Of a stretch of 64,000 nt of DNA, positions 27,558 to 35,992 are shown piece by piece. A program made the translations under genes and the position numbers. How positions within the stretch are numbered: the first letter of the stretch is position 1; each line of letters begins with the position of its first letter. Below the pieces are notes generated by a model. That model ran no database searches and was not told the origin of the DNA. It was given only the letters and a program-made list of their open reading frames with translations. Source of the stretch: Priestia megaterium (GTDB lineage Bacteria; Bacillota; Bacilli; Bacillales; Bacillaceae_H); the NCBI GenBank assembly GCA_008180335.1, contig VTEF01000007.1:564-64563 (forward strand), given 5' to 3'.

Positions 27558-28064
27558 ATGAATGTATTTATCACGTATGGTACAGATAATTATTTACGAA
27601 AAATCAAAGAGCAGTATTCAGTTGAACAGATGTATTTACTTCATAAGGAAGAGGATCAATATGCGCTTCTTCATGAAACAAACGAAGAGAGTGTTTTTAA
27701 TGAAGGACATGATTATGAAGTATTAGATGCTTCAGGAGCAATTGAAAATGGGGAATTTGCTGTATTGAACAATATCCCTGTAACAGATGAAGGCAGGCCT
27801 TTATTTGAGCACCGTTTCAGTCAGCGTGCACGTTTAATTGAACAAGAACCAGGATTTGCTGCCCTTCGTGTTCTACGACCATTAGGCAGTGATACGTATA
27901 TCATTTTAACTGTTTGGAAAAATGAGCAAGCCTTTAAAGATTGGCAGTCATCTAAAGCTTATCATGAAGCTCATAAAAAACGCGGTACGGCGGATGGAAT
28001 TGATCAACAGCCATCGATTTTCCCAAGACCGTCTTACGTAACTTCTTATGATCTCATAGACTAA
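27558..28064 (+). CDS. hmoB: haem-degrading monooxygenase HmoB-like (ABM domain)
   Basis: A 168-residue protein whose C-terminal half is an antibiotic-biosynthesis-monooxygenase fold (NNIPVTDEGRPLFEHRFSQR, then RPLGSDTYIILTVWKNEQAFKDW), the fold of IsdG-type haem oxygenases. The N-terminal half is Bacillus-specific. Length and neighbours (pbpF, hemE) match B. subtilis HmoB (YhgC), which opens haem and frees iron. It has a promoter of its own, divergent from pbpF. The start follows AAAGGGAG. Confidence 0.88.
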   Translation: MNVFITYGTDNYLRKIKEQYSVEQMYLLHKEEDQYALLHETNEESVFNEGHDYEVLDASGAIENGEFAVLNNIPVTDEGRPLFEHRFSQRARLIEQEPGFAALRVLRPLGSDTYIILTVWKNEQAFKDWQSSKAYHEAHKKRGTADGIDQQPSIFPRPSYVTSYDLID

Positions 28065-28122
28065 TAAGGGAAAACTTCAACCTGCATGCCTTGCTCCCTA
28101 ATCGGAATCCCTTCTCCTAATT

Positions 28123-28173
28123 AGGTCAGTATCACAATGAAATTTCCTGTCATATGGTATAGTACACTGACCT
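28123..28173. repeat. interrupted inverted repeat before the short YhfA-like gene
   Basis: AGGTCAGT (28123-28130) and ACTGACCT (28166-28173) form a perfect 8-bp dyad, extended by CTAA/TTAG, around a TATAGT -10 candidate (28159-28164). It could be an operator or a leader hairpin. Confidence 0.45.
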
Positions 28174-28189
28174 GTTAGGGGAAGCTTTT

Positions 28190-28438
28190 ATGGGCATAGA
28201 CCTCATTTCTCTTCATTGGATTTACGTCCTCTTTATTGTTTTGATTATCGGTTTTATGATCATGCGCCGTGATACAAGTATCATATGTATAATTGGCATC
28301 TTTCTTCTTTCTATCACTGCCACCTCTTCACTCACACTTTCCATTAGCAGCGTATTTTCCAGCTTTATTTATGCAATCGTCGAACTGTTGCCTACAATTT
28401 TGGTCATCTCTATTATTGTTGCAATGTTTTTAGTCTAA
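28190..28438 (+). CDS. short integral membrane protein, possible truncated YhfA-type protein
   Basis: An 82-residue, very hydrophobic protein with three predicted helices and an RRD turn (FMIMRRDTSIICIIGIF) after the first. Position between hmoB and yhaA is that of yhfA/yhgB in B. subtilis, and the text resembles the first 80 residues of large YhfA-like membrane proteins as I remember them. If so, this is a surviving N-terminal fragment: it ends in a clean stop, a hairpin follows at once and no YhfA-like continuation is seen in the next 400 bp. It has a GGGGAAG ribosome-binding site, so it may still be expressed. Confidence 0.55.
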   Translation: MGIDLISLHWIYVLFIVLIIGFMIMRRDTSIICIIGIFLLSITATSSLTLSISSVFSSFIYAIVELLPTILVISIIVAMFLV

Positions 28439-28837
28439 GACAGTGAAAAGCTGCTGTTGTAATAGAGCAGTTTTTCACATTGCATGTTCACCAAAAAAAT
28501 GATTCCCCTGCAATGAAGAAAAAATATCAAATCGTTTCGTTAACTACTTTCTTGACGCTATCACCATTGAACAAGCTGAAGATCAGCATCCAAAGCCAAT
28601 AATGCATGTTCAGCTTAACGGCTACGCTATTCTTCTATTTTCTTCACTTTTCAATTATGTATATAAACCGTTTCATTCGTTACTCACTTTTTGAAATTAA
28701 TAACAGCTTCTTTCATTTTCTATAAACAGTGATATAATAAGTTAAATGTCAAATAATTCAAAAATATCAATCATATTCATTTGCAGAATCGTTAATTGAT
28801 GATAATAAAATTTAAAATAAGGAAAGGGTTTGGTTAG
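28439..28837. other. intergenic region before yhaA
   Basis: GTGAAAAGCTGCT and AGAGCAGTTTTTCAC (about 28443-28479) form a hairpin that may end the upstream transcript. A TATAAT lies near 28734. An open frame without a start (about 28506-28696) reads partly like a protein, but nothing supports it as a gene. Confidence 0.4.
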
Positions 28838-30046
28838 ATGATTGCTCAGTTACATACATTATTAGAAGAAAAGTTTCAAGAAATGATCGATATACGCCGT
28901 TACTTACATCAATACCCAGAACCATCATTTAAAGAATTTCAAACAGCCGCTTACATCCGGTCATTCTACGATAAGCTCGGCATTCCGTATCGTGCAAATG
29001 TTGGCGGAAACGGTATTGTCGCATCCCTCAAAGGAGATAAACCTGGACCTACAGTAGCTTTAAGAGCAGATTTCGACGCTTTAGCCATTCAAGATGAAAA
29101 AGATGTTCCTTATAAATCAACTGTTCCTGGTGTGATGCATGCTTGTGGACACGATGGACACACATCTACTCTCCTCACATTGGCCAAAAGCCTTTTTGAA
29201 CTTAAACATCAGCTAGCAGGAACGATTATCTTCATTCATCAACATGCTGAAGAATATGCTCCAGGGGGCGCAAAATCAATGATTGAAGATGGGTGCTTAG
29301 ATGGCGTCGATGCTATTTTTGGCACTCATTTGTGGTCGCTTACCCCTACAGGTGTCATTCAATATCGAGTAGGGCCTGTCATGGCAGCTGCTGATCGATT
29401 TGAAATCACGGTTAAAGGAGCTGGAGGTCACGGGGCACAGCCTCATAAAACAAAAGATGCCATTGTCATTGCCTCACAATTAGTTGTGAACTTGCAGCAA
29501 ATCGTCAGTAGACGAGTGAATCCAATCGATTCCGCTGTTGTGACGGTCGGCTCATTTGTTGCAGAGAACGCCTTTAATGTTATTGCTGATTCCGCTAAAT
29601 TAGTCGGTACGGTTCGTACGTTTAGCGAAGATGTTCGAAATGATATGGAAAAAGAAATTGAACGCGTAATTCAAGGGACATGCCTAGCTGCTGATGCTTC
29701 ATATGAATATTCATTTACGCGCGGTTACCCTGCTGTTGTAAATCACAAAGAAGAAACAGATTTTTTAGTAACTATTGCAAGTAAAATTGATGGTGTCGAT
29801 AAAGTGGAAGAAACAGAACCGCACATGGGTGGAGAGGATTTTGCTTACTATCTACAACATGTAAAAGGAACATTCTTTTTTACAGGGGCACAACCAGAAG
29901 GAGTTGATACACCATATCCTCATCATCATCCTAAATTCGACTTTAATGAAAAAGCAATGCTCATTGCTGCTAAAACATTAGGAGCTGCCGCTGTAGAATA
30001 CCTGCATGCTCATCAGCAGTCTAAATCAACCATTCAGTCAAAGTAA
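28838..30046 (+). CDS. yhaA: M20-family amidohydrolase / N-acyl-amino-acid hydrolase
   Basis: Metal-dependent amidohydrolase of 402 residues that cleaves an N-acyl group from an amino acid or similar amide. Motifs visible are RRYLHQYPEPSF near the start, ALRADFDALAI and HACGHDGHTS with metal ligands, HQHAEEYAPGGA with the catalytic glutamate pair, the dimerisation domain (about 185-295), and EPHMGGEDFAYY plus a late HHHPKFDF. The position upstream of ecsC is that of B. subtilis yhaA. The natural substrate is not known. The start follows GGAAAGGG. Confidence 0.92.
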   Translation: MIAQLHTLLEEKFQEMIDIRRYLHQYPEPSFKEFQTAAYIRSFYDKLGIPYRANVGGNGIVASLKGDKPGPTVALRADFDALAIQDEKDVPYKSTVPGVMHACGHDGHTSTLLTLAKSLFELKHQLAGTIIFIHQHAEEYAPGGAKSMIEDGCLDGVDAIFGTHLWSLTPTGVIQYRVGPVMAAADRFEITVKGAGGHGAQPHKTKDAIVIASQLVVNLQQIVSRRVNPIDSAVVTVGSFVAENAFNVIADSAKLVGTVRTFSEDVRNDMEKEIERVIQGTCLAADASYEYSFTRGYPAVVNHKEETDFLVTIASKIDGVDKVEETEPHMGGEDFAYYLQHVKGTFFFTGAQPEGVDTPYPHHHPKFDFNEKAMLIAAKTLGAAAVEYLHAHQQSKSTIQSK

Positions 30047-30052
30047 TTGCAG

Positions 30053-30077
30053 AAGGCCACATTTTGTGGTCTTTTTT
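30053..30077 (+). terminator. yhaA terminator
   Basis: AAGGCCACA/TGTGGTCTT stem (30053-30061, 30065-30073) and a T run follow the stop. Confidence 0.8.
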
Positions 30078-30164
30078 GTTAATCAACTAATCCCTCTCAG
30101 CAGTCAATTGAAACTTCTTTCATTCGTAAACGTATTGATACTAACAAAAAAATGAGGTGAACAT

Positions 30165-30872
30165 ATGAATGAATATGAACAAGCGGTATTAGCCGAGGCT
30201 ACACATTGGAAATTTACGTTATTAAAACGGCCATCTCCTTTTCAGCGTGCTTCAAAACAATTACAAAACAATATAAATAAAAGAATACCGGATAAAGTAC
30301 ACCAAATTATGACAGAAAGCATTAAAAAGATGGTGAAAGCTACGCTCGCTGGATCTAATTTTACAACGAAGCAAAAAGATACCATGAATTTATCAATGGA
30401 AGAAAAAGAAAACCAAATTCATACATTAATTAAAAACTACCGAAAGACTGCTGCTTTTGAAGGTGCCGGCACAGGCGCAGGCGGCTTATTATTAGGTGCT
30501 GCTGACTTTCCGCTTTTCTTATCAATCAAAATGAAATGCCTATTTGAAATCTCCTCCACATATGGGTTTGACGTAAAACAAAAAGAAGAACGGCTTTATA
30601 TGCTTTATATTTTCCATTTGGCTTTTTGCAGCGATGAACATAGAGAACACATCTTTCGTACACTTGAACATTGGGATGCAGCTAAAGAAGACTTAATAAC
30701 CCTTGATTGGAAGACCTTTCAACAAGAATACCGAGACTATATTGACCTTGTTAAAATGATGCAGCTTATGCCTGGGATTGGCGCTATTGTCGGTGCATAC
30801 GCTAATTATCATTTACTCAATCATTTAACAACTGTTGCGATGAATGTGTATCGACTGCGCCTCCTCAGCTGA
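30165..30872 (+). CDS. ecsC: EcsC family protein
   Basis: A 235-residue protein of the EcsC family. The Gly-rich segment EGAGTGAGGLLLGAADFPLFLSIKMKCLFEIS is the family hallmark, and GIGAIVGAYANYHLLNHL is the second conserved part; both could touch the membrane. In B. subtilis ecsC follows ecsA and ecsB on the same strand; here ecsC is on the opposite strand and converges with ecsB. The biochemical role is unknown. The start follows AATGAGGTG. Confidence 0.9.
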   Translation: MNEYEQAVLAEATHWKFTLLKRPSPFQRASKQLQNNINKRIPDKVHQIMTESIKKMVKATLAGSNFTTKQKDTMNLSMEEKENQIHTLIKNYRKTAAFEGAGTGAGGLLLGAADFPLFLSIKMKCLFEISSTYGFDVKQKEERLYMLYIFHLAFCSDEHREHIFRTLEHWDAAKEDLITLDWKTFQQEYRDYIDLVKMMQLMPGIGAIVGAYANYHLLNHLTTVAMNVYRLRLLS

Positions 30873-30897
30873 ATCCAATTTCCGCTGAAAAACAAAG

Positions 30898-30934
30898 CAA
30901 AAAGCTTGCAGAAATTACTTTTCTACAAGCTTTT
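30898..30934. terminator. shared terminator ecsC / ecsB
   Basis: An AAAAAGCTTG.. stem (30898-30913) pairs with 30918-30934. Its right arm is the last ecsB codons and the ecsB stop codon lies in the loop. It works for both convergent genes. Confidence 0.75.
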
Positions 30935-32126
30935 TCATTACATACATAGTTATAAACAACCGAACAAATATTATTCCTGCTACGATTCCTGCTAATCCCA
31001 CCATCATATTAGATACTGCAAGAACTGCTGCTAGTATGATTATTTGCATATATAACGCTGACTGGAACACTTTTAGAAACGCCTGTTTTCGGTCATGTAT
31101 TTGAAGTGGATATAAAGAGAGCCAAATCACTTGCTTATGATGTTTCCAAAGCGGAATCAATTGAAACCCTGTCATGTATACCACAACTAACACAACAACG
31201 ACATTACCGTATTCAAACGGTGTAGCAAAGAGTAAAATTGTACCGATAACCGTTAATCGAACAAGTAAGCCAAGATAATCTCCTGAACGCAGGAACGTAC
31301 GAATGTACAAATAACGATATGTAGCTGCTTGTTTAAATGGAATCCTTACTAAAAGCCAATCTAAGTATAAACGGCGCTTTACTTGTTCTTTTACATGCGG
31401 GACATCCGTAAATAGATTAGCAAGACGATAAAATAAGCTCATTCGCTTTTCTTCTAATTCAATCAGCTTTTCCCATTTCAGTGGCTTTCCTTTTGCCAGT
31501 GAGCGATAATAAAATGCTAACCCAACAATAATGATCCCCATCACAACTGGAAATAGTGGGTGAGCATGAACAAACAGAAAATAAGTGAATGCGCCGTTTA
31601 AGAAAAAGCGGACAACATAATCAATCCACTTTGATGGGCGCTCTCCAAAGTATGAAAACCACCATGCTACAGCTAGATTTATCACTTTTAACCCAACCAA
31701 TAGGATAAAAAAGAGAAACACGGTTTGATAAGAGTCATTTGTTACTTTTACATGTAAAGGTGCTACAATCGCTGTGACAATTAACAACACGTATAAATGA
31801 ATCGTTAAAGTAAAGAGAAACGACCTTTTAAAATATGGTGATAGCTTTGTTTCAAGAGCTAGCAAAAAGACCAAATCTGCTCGCTTTAAAAAAGTTTGAA
31901 TCTGTCCACTCGTGATCACAAGCCCGAGTAACACTGCAATAAACAAAGCTGATGGAAACGCAGGGGACAATGTATCTAACCATTGCTGGTAATAAAACGC
32001 CCCTGCACCAATCGCAAATAGCAACACAAGCTTTAAATGATCATTTAAAATGTATTTCATGTAGCGACGAGTATCTTTTAAATATTGTTGAAATCGATGC
32101 TTCCACAGTGTTTCAATCTTACTCAT
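30915..32126 (-). CDS. ecsB: ABC transporter permease EcsB
   Basis: Membrane half of the EcsAB transporter, 403 residues with about eight to ten hydrophobic segments in an EcsB-type layout. The transporter affects protein secretion, competence and sporulation in B. subtilis, and in several Firmicutes is linked to pheromone peptide export after Eep/RasP cleavage. The start overlaps the ecsA end by 8 nt, so it is co-translated. The last codons double as a terminator stem. Confidence 0.92.
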   Translation of the reverse strand: MSKIETLWKHRFQQYLKDTRRYMKYILNDHLKLVLLFAIGAGAFYYQQWLDTLSPAFPSALFIAVLLGLVITSGQIQTFLKRADLVFLLALETKLSPYFKRSFLFTLTIHLYVLLIVTAIVAPLHVKVTNDSYQTVFLFFILLVGLKVINLAVAWWFSYFGERPSKWIDYVVRFFLNGAFTYFLFVHAHPLFPVVMGIIIVGLAFYYRSLAKGKPLKWEKLIELEEKRMSLFYRLANLFTDVPHVKEQVKRRLYLDWLLVRIPFKQAATYRYLYIRTFLRSGDYLGLLVRLTVIGTILLFATPFEYGNVVVVLVVVYMTGFQLIPLWKHHKQVIWLSLYPLQIHDRKQAFLKVFQSALYMQIIILAAVLAVSNMMVGLAGIVAGIIFVRLFITMYVMKKLVEK

Positions 32127-32862
32127 AGCTTTCTTCCTTTGTTAACTCAATATAGATTTCATCTAGTGTCGCACGAGACATGTTAAACTGTATCCTTAGT
32201 TCCTCTAATGTTCCTTTTGCACGCACTTCACCATTATGTAAAATCACAAATTTATCACAGTAGCGCTCAGCTGTCGCTAAAATATGTGTTGACATTAAAA
32301 TACCTGCACCTTGCTTTTTCATTTCAGTCATTAAATCTAATAAAGATTGAATTCCCAAGGGATCTAATCCTAAAAATGGTTCATCAATAATGTAAAGCGA
32401 TGGCTGTACTAAAAAAGCGCACATAATCATCACTTTCTGCTTCATACCTTTAGAGAAATGAGCTGGAAACCACTTTAACTTTTTATCCATTCGAAATTCT
32501 TTCAGTAACGGCTGAAGACGTACTTCATACGTCTTTTCGTCTAATCCATAGGCCATTGCCGTCATATCTAGATGTTCTTTTAATGTTAGTTCATCATATA
32601 AAACAGGCGTTTCTGGAATAAATGTGAACTGGGTTCGATAGCCAGTTGGATCTTGCTGAAATGTTTTATTATGAATCGCAATAGATCCCTTTTTTGCTTC
32701 CATTAATCCAATAATGTGTTTAATCGTTGTACTTTTCCCCGCTCCATTTAACCCAATGAGCCCGACTAGTTCTCCTGCATTCACATCGAAAGACACATTG
32801 TTTAAAACAGGGGTTTTTGTATATCCACCCGTGACATTGCGTAACTGTAGTAAAGAACTCAT
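32119..32862 (-). CDS. ecsA: ABC transporter ATP-binding protein EcsA
   Basis: ATPase of the EcsAB transporter, 247 residues. Walker A is GLNGAGKST (about 37-45), the signature loop is FSKGMKQKV, Walker B is LYIIDEPFLGLD and the switch histidine lies in STHILATAERYC. The start MSSLLQL follows AAAGGAG. A TGGTACAAT extended -10 at about 32917-32925 (minus strand) may be its promoter. Confidence 0.94.
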   Translation of the reverse strand: MSSLLQLRNVTGGYTKTPVLNNVSFDVNAGELVGLIGLNGAGKSTTIKHIIGLMEAKKGSIAIHNKTFQQDPTGYRTQFTFIPETPVLYDELTLKEHLDMTAMAYGLDEKTYEVRLQPLLKEFRMDKKLKWFPAHFSKGMKQKVMIMCAFLVQPSLYIIDEPFLGLDPLGIQSLLDLMTEMKKQGAGILMSTHILATAERYCDKFVILHNGEVRAKGTLEELRIQFNMSRATLDEIYIELTKEESYE

Positions 32863-33071
32863 TTTTTTCTCCTTTAATTCATTCTAATTCTTACATATGA
32901 GAAGGTTTGTTTTTGTCTATTGTACCAAATATTTTGCAAAGTCACATTGTTTCCACTGTGACTCGGTTAAATTTTCCAGAATAGACCCAATTCATTCGGA
33001 CATTCTATATAGAGAAGAAGGAAATAAGGAATTGATTAGTCATAATCATAAAACAGCTTTCTAAATTTGAG

Positions 33072-33354
33072 ATGAGGTGTCTACAGCAGACATTTTTCAT
33101 TAATACCTTATTATAGACGTTTAATTAATAAGGGGATGATTGCCATGAACGTAGTGAGAATGCATATATAAACGGTAGACAATATTGTTCATTTATTACT
33201 GTGTAAATGAGGTGTTTGTCAAAGACCTGGAACGTTTTCGTTCAATTTATATTTCATTCACACCAATGCTTAAATGAGGTGTTTGTCAAAGACAAGTTAC
33301 GTTAAATTAAGCAGAGTAAATGCGTAAATGAGGTATTCCTTAAACGCTATATAA
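33072..33354 (+). repeat. four TGAGGT repeats, each beginning a micro-ORF, with a terminator downstream
   Basis: TAAATGAGGT, or a close variant, recurs four times (ATG at 33072, 33207, 33274 and 33328). Copies two and three share 23 bp exactly (33204-33226 and 33271-33293). In the last three, TAA directly abuts ATG. The micro-ORFs read MRCLQQTFFINTLL, MRCLSKTWNV(...) of 32 codons, MRCLSKTSYVKLSRVNA and MRYSLNAI. None has a separate Shine-Dalgarno site; AATGAGGTG itself resembles one. A strong plus-strand terminator follows at 33386, so the region is probably transcribed. I know no such element. Confidence 0.5.
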
Positions 33355-33385
33355 TGTATTAGAAGCCCTTTTCCTTCTTCACAGG

Positions 33386-33416
33386 CGGGATGCATAATCA
33401 ATTGCATCCCGTTTTT
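33386..33416 (+). terminator. terminator of the repeat region
   Basis: CGGGATGCA (33386-33394) pairs with TGCATCCCG (33403-33411) and five T follow. No annotated plus-strand gene ends here, which implies a short transcript from the repeat region. Confidence 0.88.
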
Positions 33417-33521
33417 ATATCTTCCTTTCTTTTCCTTATAAGGTGAGCTTTTTACCCAGTTATGATAAAATAAGGTATACATTTTATGCGATACATACCG
33501 ATTATGAATGAAAGGTGAGAA

Positions 33522-33959
33522 ATGATGAGTACACATGATGAAAATTGTATTTTTTGTAAGATCATCCGCGGAGAGATTCCTTGTGCTAAAGTATTTGAGA
33601 ACGAACATGTATTAGGCTTTTTAGACATTAGCCAAGTCACAAAAGGGCATACGCTCGTTATCCCAAAAGTACATAAAAAAGATATTCATGAGCTGACACC
33701 TGAAATTGCCCGCAATTTATTTGAAGTTGTTCCGCAGATTGCAAATGCTGTCCAAGCAACATATAATCCTGTCGGCATCAATCTTTTAAATAATAATGGT
33801 GAAAAAGCGGGACAATCTGTTTTTCATTATCATATGCATATTATCCCTCGCTACGGTAAAGGTGATGGATTTGGTGCTGTATGGAAAGAACACACAAGTG
33901 AGTACACATTAGAAAAATTACAACAGATTGCCAGCGATATCGCTAATCATTTGAAATAA
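33522..33959 (+). CDS. hit: HIT family protein (nucleotide hydrolase/transferase)
   Basis: A 145-residue histidine-triad protein of the Hint type, which hydrolyses purine nucleotide phosphoramidates such as AMP-lysine. The motif HYHMHIIPRYG carries the histidine triad and CIFCKIIRGEIPCA at the start has the two cysteines usual for bacterial Hit. Two Met codons lie side by side after AAAGGTGAG; the second (33525) has the better spacing. Position beside ecsA on the opposite strand is as in B. subtilis. Confidence 0.93.
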   Translation: MMSTHDENCIFCKIIRGEIPCAKVFENEHVLGFLDISQVTKGHTLVIPKVHKKDIHELTPEIARNLFEVVPQIANAVQATYNPVGINLLNNNGEKAGQSVFHYHMHIIPRYGKGDGFGAVWKEHTSEYTLEKLQQIASDIANHLK

Positions 33960-33980
33960 GCCACTTTCATCCAGTTATAT

Positions 33981-34018
33981 AAAAAGCTTCCTTACTTCTT
34001 CATGTAAGGAAGCTTTTT
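33981..34018. terminator. bidirectional terminator hit / elaA-like gene
   Basis: A perfect 15-bp stem AAAAAGCTTCCTTAC/GTAAGGAAGCTTTTT (33981-33995, 34004-34018). The right arm is the C-terminal coding part of the GNAT gene. Confidence 0.9.
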
Positions 34019-34449
34019 ATCATATCAATATGCGGAATGCCATCTTCTTCATAAATAGCTGAAATCGCTTCAAAACCAAATAATGCATAAAATTGCTGCA
34101 AACGGCTTTGTGCCTGGATTTTCACCACTTGTTCTCCCATCTCTTGTTCAAGAAATGTTAACCCGCGCTCTACCAGCTCGCGCCCTAGCCCAGTTCCTCG
34201 GTATCTTTTATGTACAAGTACTCTTCCAAAGGAAGCTTCGGTATAGCTAACGCCTTTTGGCAATAAACGGGCGTATGCCACTATTTGCCCTTTTTCTTTT
34301 TTAAATAAATGATAAGATGCTTCATCCTTTCCATCGATTTCTAAATAAGGGCACTCCTGCTCTACTACAAAAATAGCGGTCCGTTCTTTTAAAATGTCGT
34401 ACAATTCTTTTGTTGTTAAATCTTCAAATGATTTCACATACCATGTCAT
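34000..34449 (-). CDS. GNAT acetyltransferase, ElaA-like
   Basis: A 149-residue acetyl-CoA-dependent N-acetyltransferase. The ElaA pattern is visible: RTAIFVVEQECPYLEIDGKDEASYH near the start, acetyl-CoA loop VHKRYRGTGLGREL in the middle, and AQSRLQQFYALFGF near the end. The substrate is unknown. It converges with hit and shares its terminator, which overlaps the last codons. Confidence 0.88.
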   Translation of the reverse strand: MTWYVKSFEDLTTKELYDILKERTAIFVVEQECPYLEIDGKDEASYHLFKKEKGQIVAYARLLPKGVSYTEASFGRVLVHKRYRGTGLGRELVERGLTFLEQEMGEQVVKIQAQSRLQQFYALFGFEAISAIYEEDGIPHIDMIKSFLT

Positions 34450-34772
34450 TTAGTTACTCCTCTGTTTCTTTATCATTTTTACGCCGCTCTTGTCTCTGGA
34501 TTCTTAAACATCACAGAGCTAAGCGGGCAATAATTGTCCGTAAAGCTCCGACTCGTTTTACTTTATTTTAACTTGTTTTCAAATCCTTGAACAGTGCACG
34601 TCTTAACTAAAGTAAACCGCTTGTCTTCCCCTTTTATACAGATTACTTTAAATTTTTAAAAAGTTCTTTACACATCAATTCACTTTCATGATAGTATAAT
34701 GGTATTCTTTCTGACATTACCTATTAATGATGTGGATAATGAAGAGTTAAACATATTTAAGGAGGAATTGAT
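34450..34772. other. divergent intergenic region upstream of serC
   Basis: It holds a TATAAT (34695-34700) that is probably the serC -10 box, with no good -35. No T-box or other leader structure is recognised, and no gene. Confidence 0.4.
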
Positions 34773-35867
34773 GTGATTAAAACGAAAAGAGCTTACAATT
34801 TTAATGCAGGACCTTCTGCGCTTCCCCTACCTGTCTTACAACTTGCACAAGAAGAACTCGTCAATTTTAAGAGCACAGGCATGTCTGTTATGGAGCTATC
34901 ACACCGAAGCAAAGAGTTTGAAAATGTGCTCCTACATGCGAAACAAACATTGACTGAGTTGTTAAACATTCCTGATACACATGAGATTTTATTTTTACAA
35001 GGCGGAGCAAGCCTTCAATTCTCAATGATTCCAATGAATTTTTTAGCTTCAAACCAAGTAGGTGCCTATGTATTAACAGGTTCATGGTCTGAAAAAGCAT
35101 TAAAAGAAGCCCAAAAACTAGGCCAGACAACCATAGTTGCTTCTACTAAAGAAGAGCAGTATCGATCAATTCCTGATGTCAATAATCTTTCTCTTCCATC
35201 AGATACTGCTTATTTGCATGTTACATCTAATAACACAATCTATGGAACACAGTGGACTGAATATCCTTCTATTGAAAATGTTGATTTAATCGCTGACATG
35301 TCAAGTGATATCTTATGTCGTTCAATCGATGTCTCCAAGTTTTCACTCATTTATGCCGGTGCTCAAAAAAACCTAGGTCCATCAGGAGTAACAGTCGTTA
35401 TTATAAAAAAAGCGTTGTTAAGCCGTATTCCGGAAAATGTGCCGACAATGTTAGATTACAACACGCATATTAAAAACAACTCTCTTTACAACACACCGCC
35501 AACGTTTGGCATCTACATGTTATCCCTTGTTCTTGATTGGATTAAAGCACAAGGCGGAGTAGAAGCAATTGAAGCTCAAAATAATAAAAAAGCAGCTCTG
35601 CTTTACAACAGCATAGAGCGTTCAAACGGCTTTTATACTCCACATGCAACAGAGGATAGCCGCTCTATTATGAACGTAACATTTACGTTACCAACCGAAG
35701 AGCTAACTGCTGCGTTTTTAAAACAAGCAAAAGAAAAAGGCTTTGTCGGGCTTGCAGGTCATCGCTCAGTAGGTGGGTGCCGTGCATCTATTTACAATGC
35801 AGTCCCTCTTGAAGCATGCGAGGTGCTTTCAACATTTATGGATGAATTTGCAAAGGAAAATTCATAA
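34773..35867 (+). CDS. serC: phosphoserine aminotransferase
   Basis: PLP enzyme that makes 3-phosphoserine from 3-phosphohydroxypyruvate and glutamate in serine synthesis; 364 residues. The N-terminus YNFNAGPSALPLPVLQ and the PLP-lysine segment YAGAQKNLGPSGV are typical. The start is GTG at 34773, 7 nt after AAGGAGG. Two bases upstream an ATG is followed at once by TGA, so AUG-UGA overlaps the GTG start; this could be a start-stop control element or a sign of drift. TrpP follows 125 bp later with its own leader. Confidence 0.95.
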   Translation: MIKTKRAYNFNAGPSALPLPVLQLAQEELVNFKSTGMSVMELSHRSKEFENVLLHAKQTLTELLNIPDTHEILFLQGGASLQFSMIPMNFLASNQVGAYVLTGSWSEKALKEAQKLGQTTIVASTKEEQYRSIPDVNNLSLPSDTAYLHVTSNNTIYGTQWTEYPSIENVDLIADMSSDILCRSIDVSKFSLIYAGAQKNLGPSGVTVVIIKKALLSRIPENVPTMLDYNTHIKNNSLYNTPPTFGIYMLSLVLDWIKAQGGVEAIEAQNNKKAALLYNSIERSNGFYTPHATEDSRSIMNVTFTLPTEELTAAFLKQAKEKGFVGLAGHRSVGGCRASIYNAVPLEACEVLSTFMDEFAKENS

Positions 35868-35933
35868 GACAAACGAAATCATTCGTTCTATTTTCATAGA
35901 AATATGCTATAATCAGTATATAAATATATGCAA

Positions 35934-35990
35934 TAGGCATAGAGGCACTATTGGTATATTTATAGCTTAGCGGAGAAGAGGAGAGATGAG
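35934..35990 (+). promoter_or_regulatory. TRAP (MtrB)-binding (G/U)AG repeat array in the trpP leader
   Basis: Six triplets TAG, TAG, GAG, GAG, GAG, GAG occur at exact 5-nt steps (35963, 35968, 35973, 35978, 35983, 35988), running through the ribosome-binding site up to the ATG at 35993; two more TAG lie at 35934 and 35940. NAG triplets with 2-nt spacers are what tryptophan-bound TRAP wraps around. In B. subtilis trpP (yhaG) is translationally repressed this way. mtrB would have to be elsewhere in the genome. Confidence 0.85.
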
Positions 35991-35992
35991 AA

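Noticed and set aside
28506-28696. Open frame containing NRFVNYFLDAITIEQAEDQH
   Set aside because: It has no start codon or ribosome-binding site and I recognise no family; at most a relic.
33060-33354. Reading the TGAGGT repeats as a CRISPR array
   Set aside because: Only two copies are exact, the intervals (135, 67 and 54 bp) are irregular, and no cas gene is near.
33297-33640. Minus-strand frames of 103 and 62 codons near the start of hit
   Set aside because: They cross the terminator and the hit promoter region and overlap hit; composition looks random.
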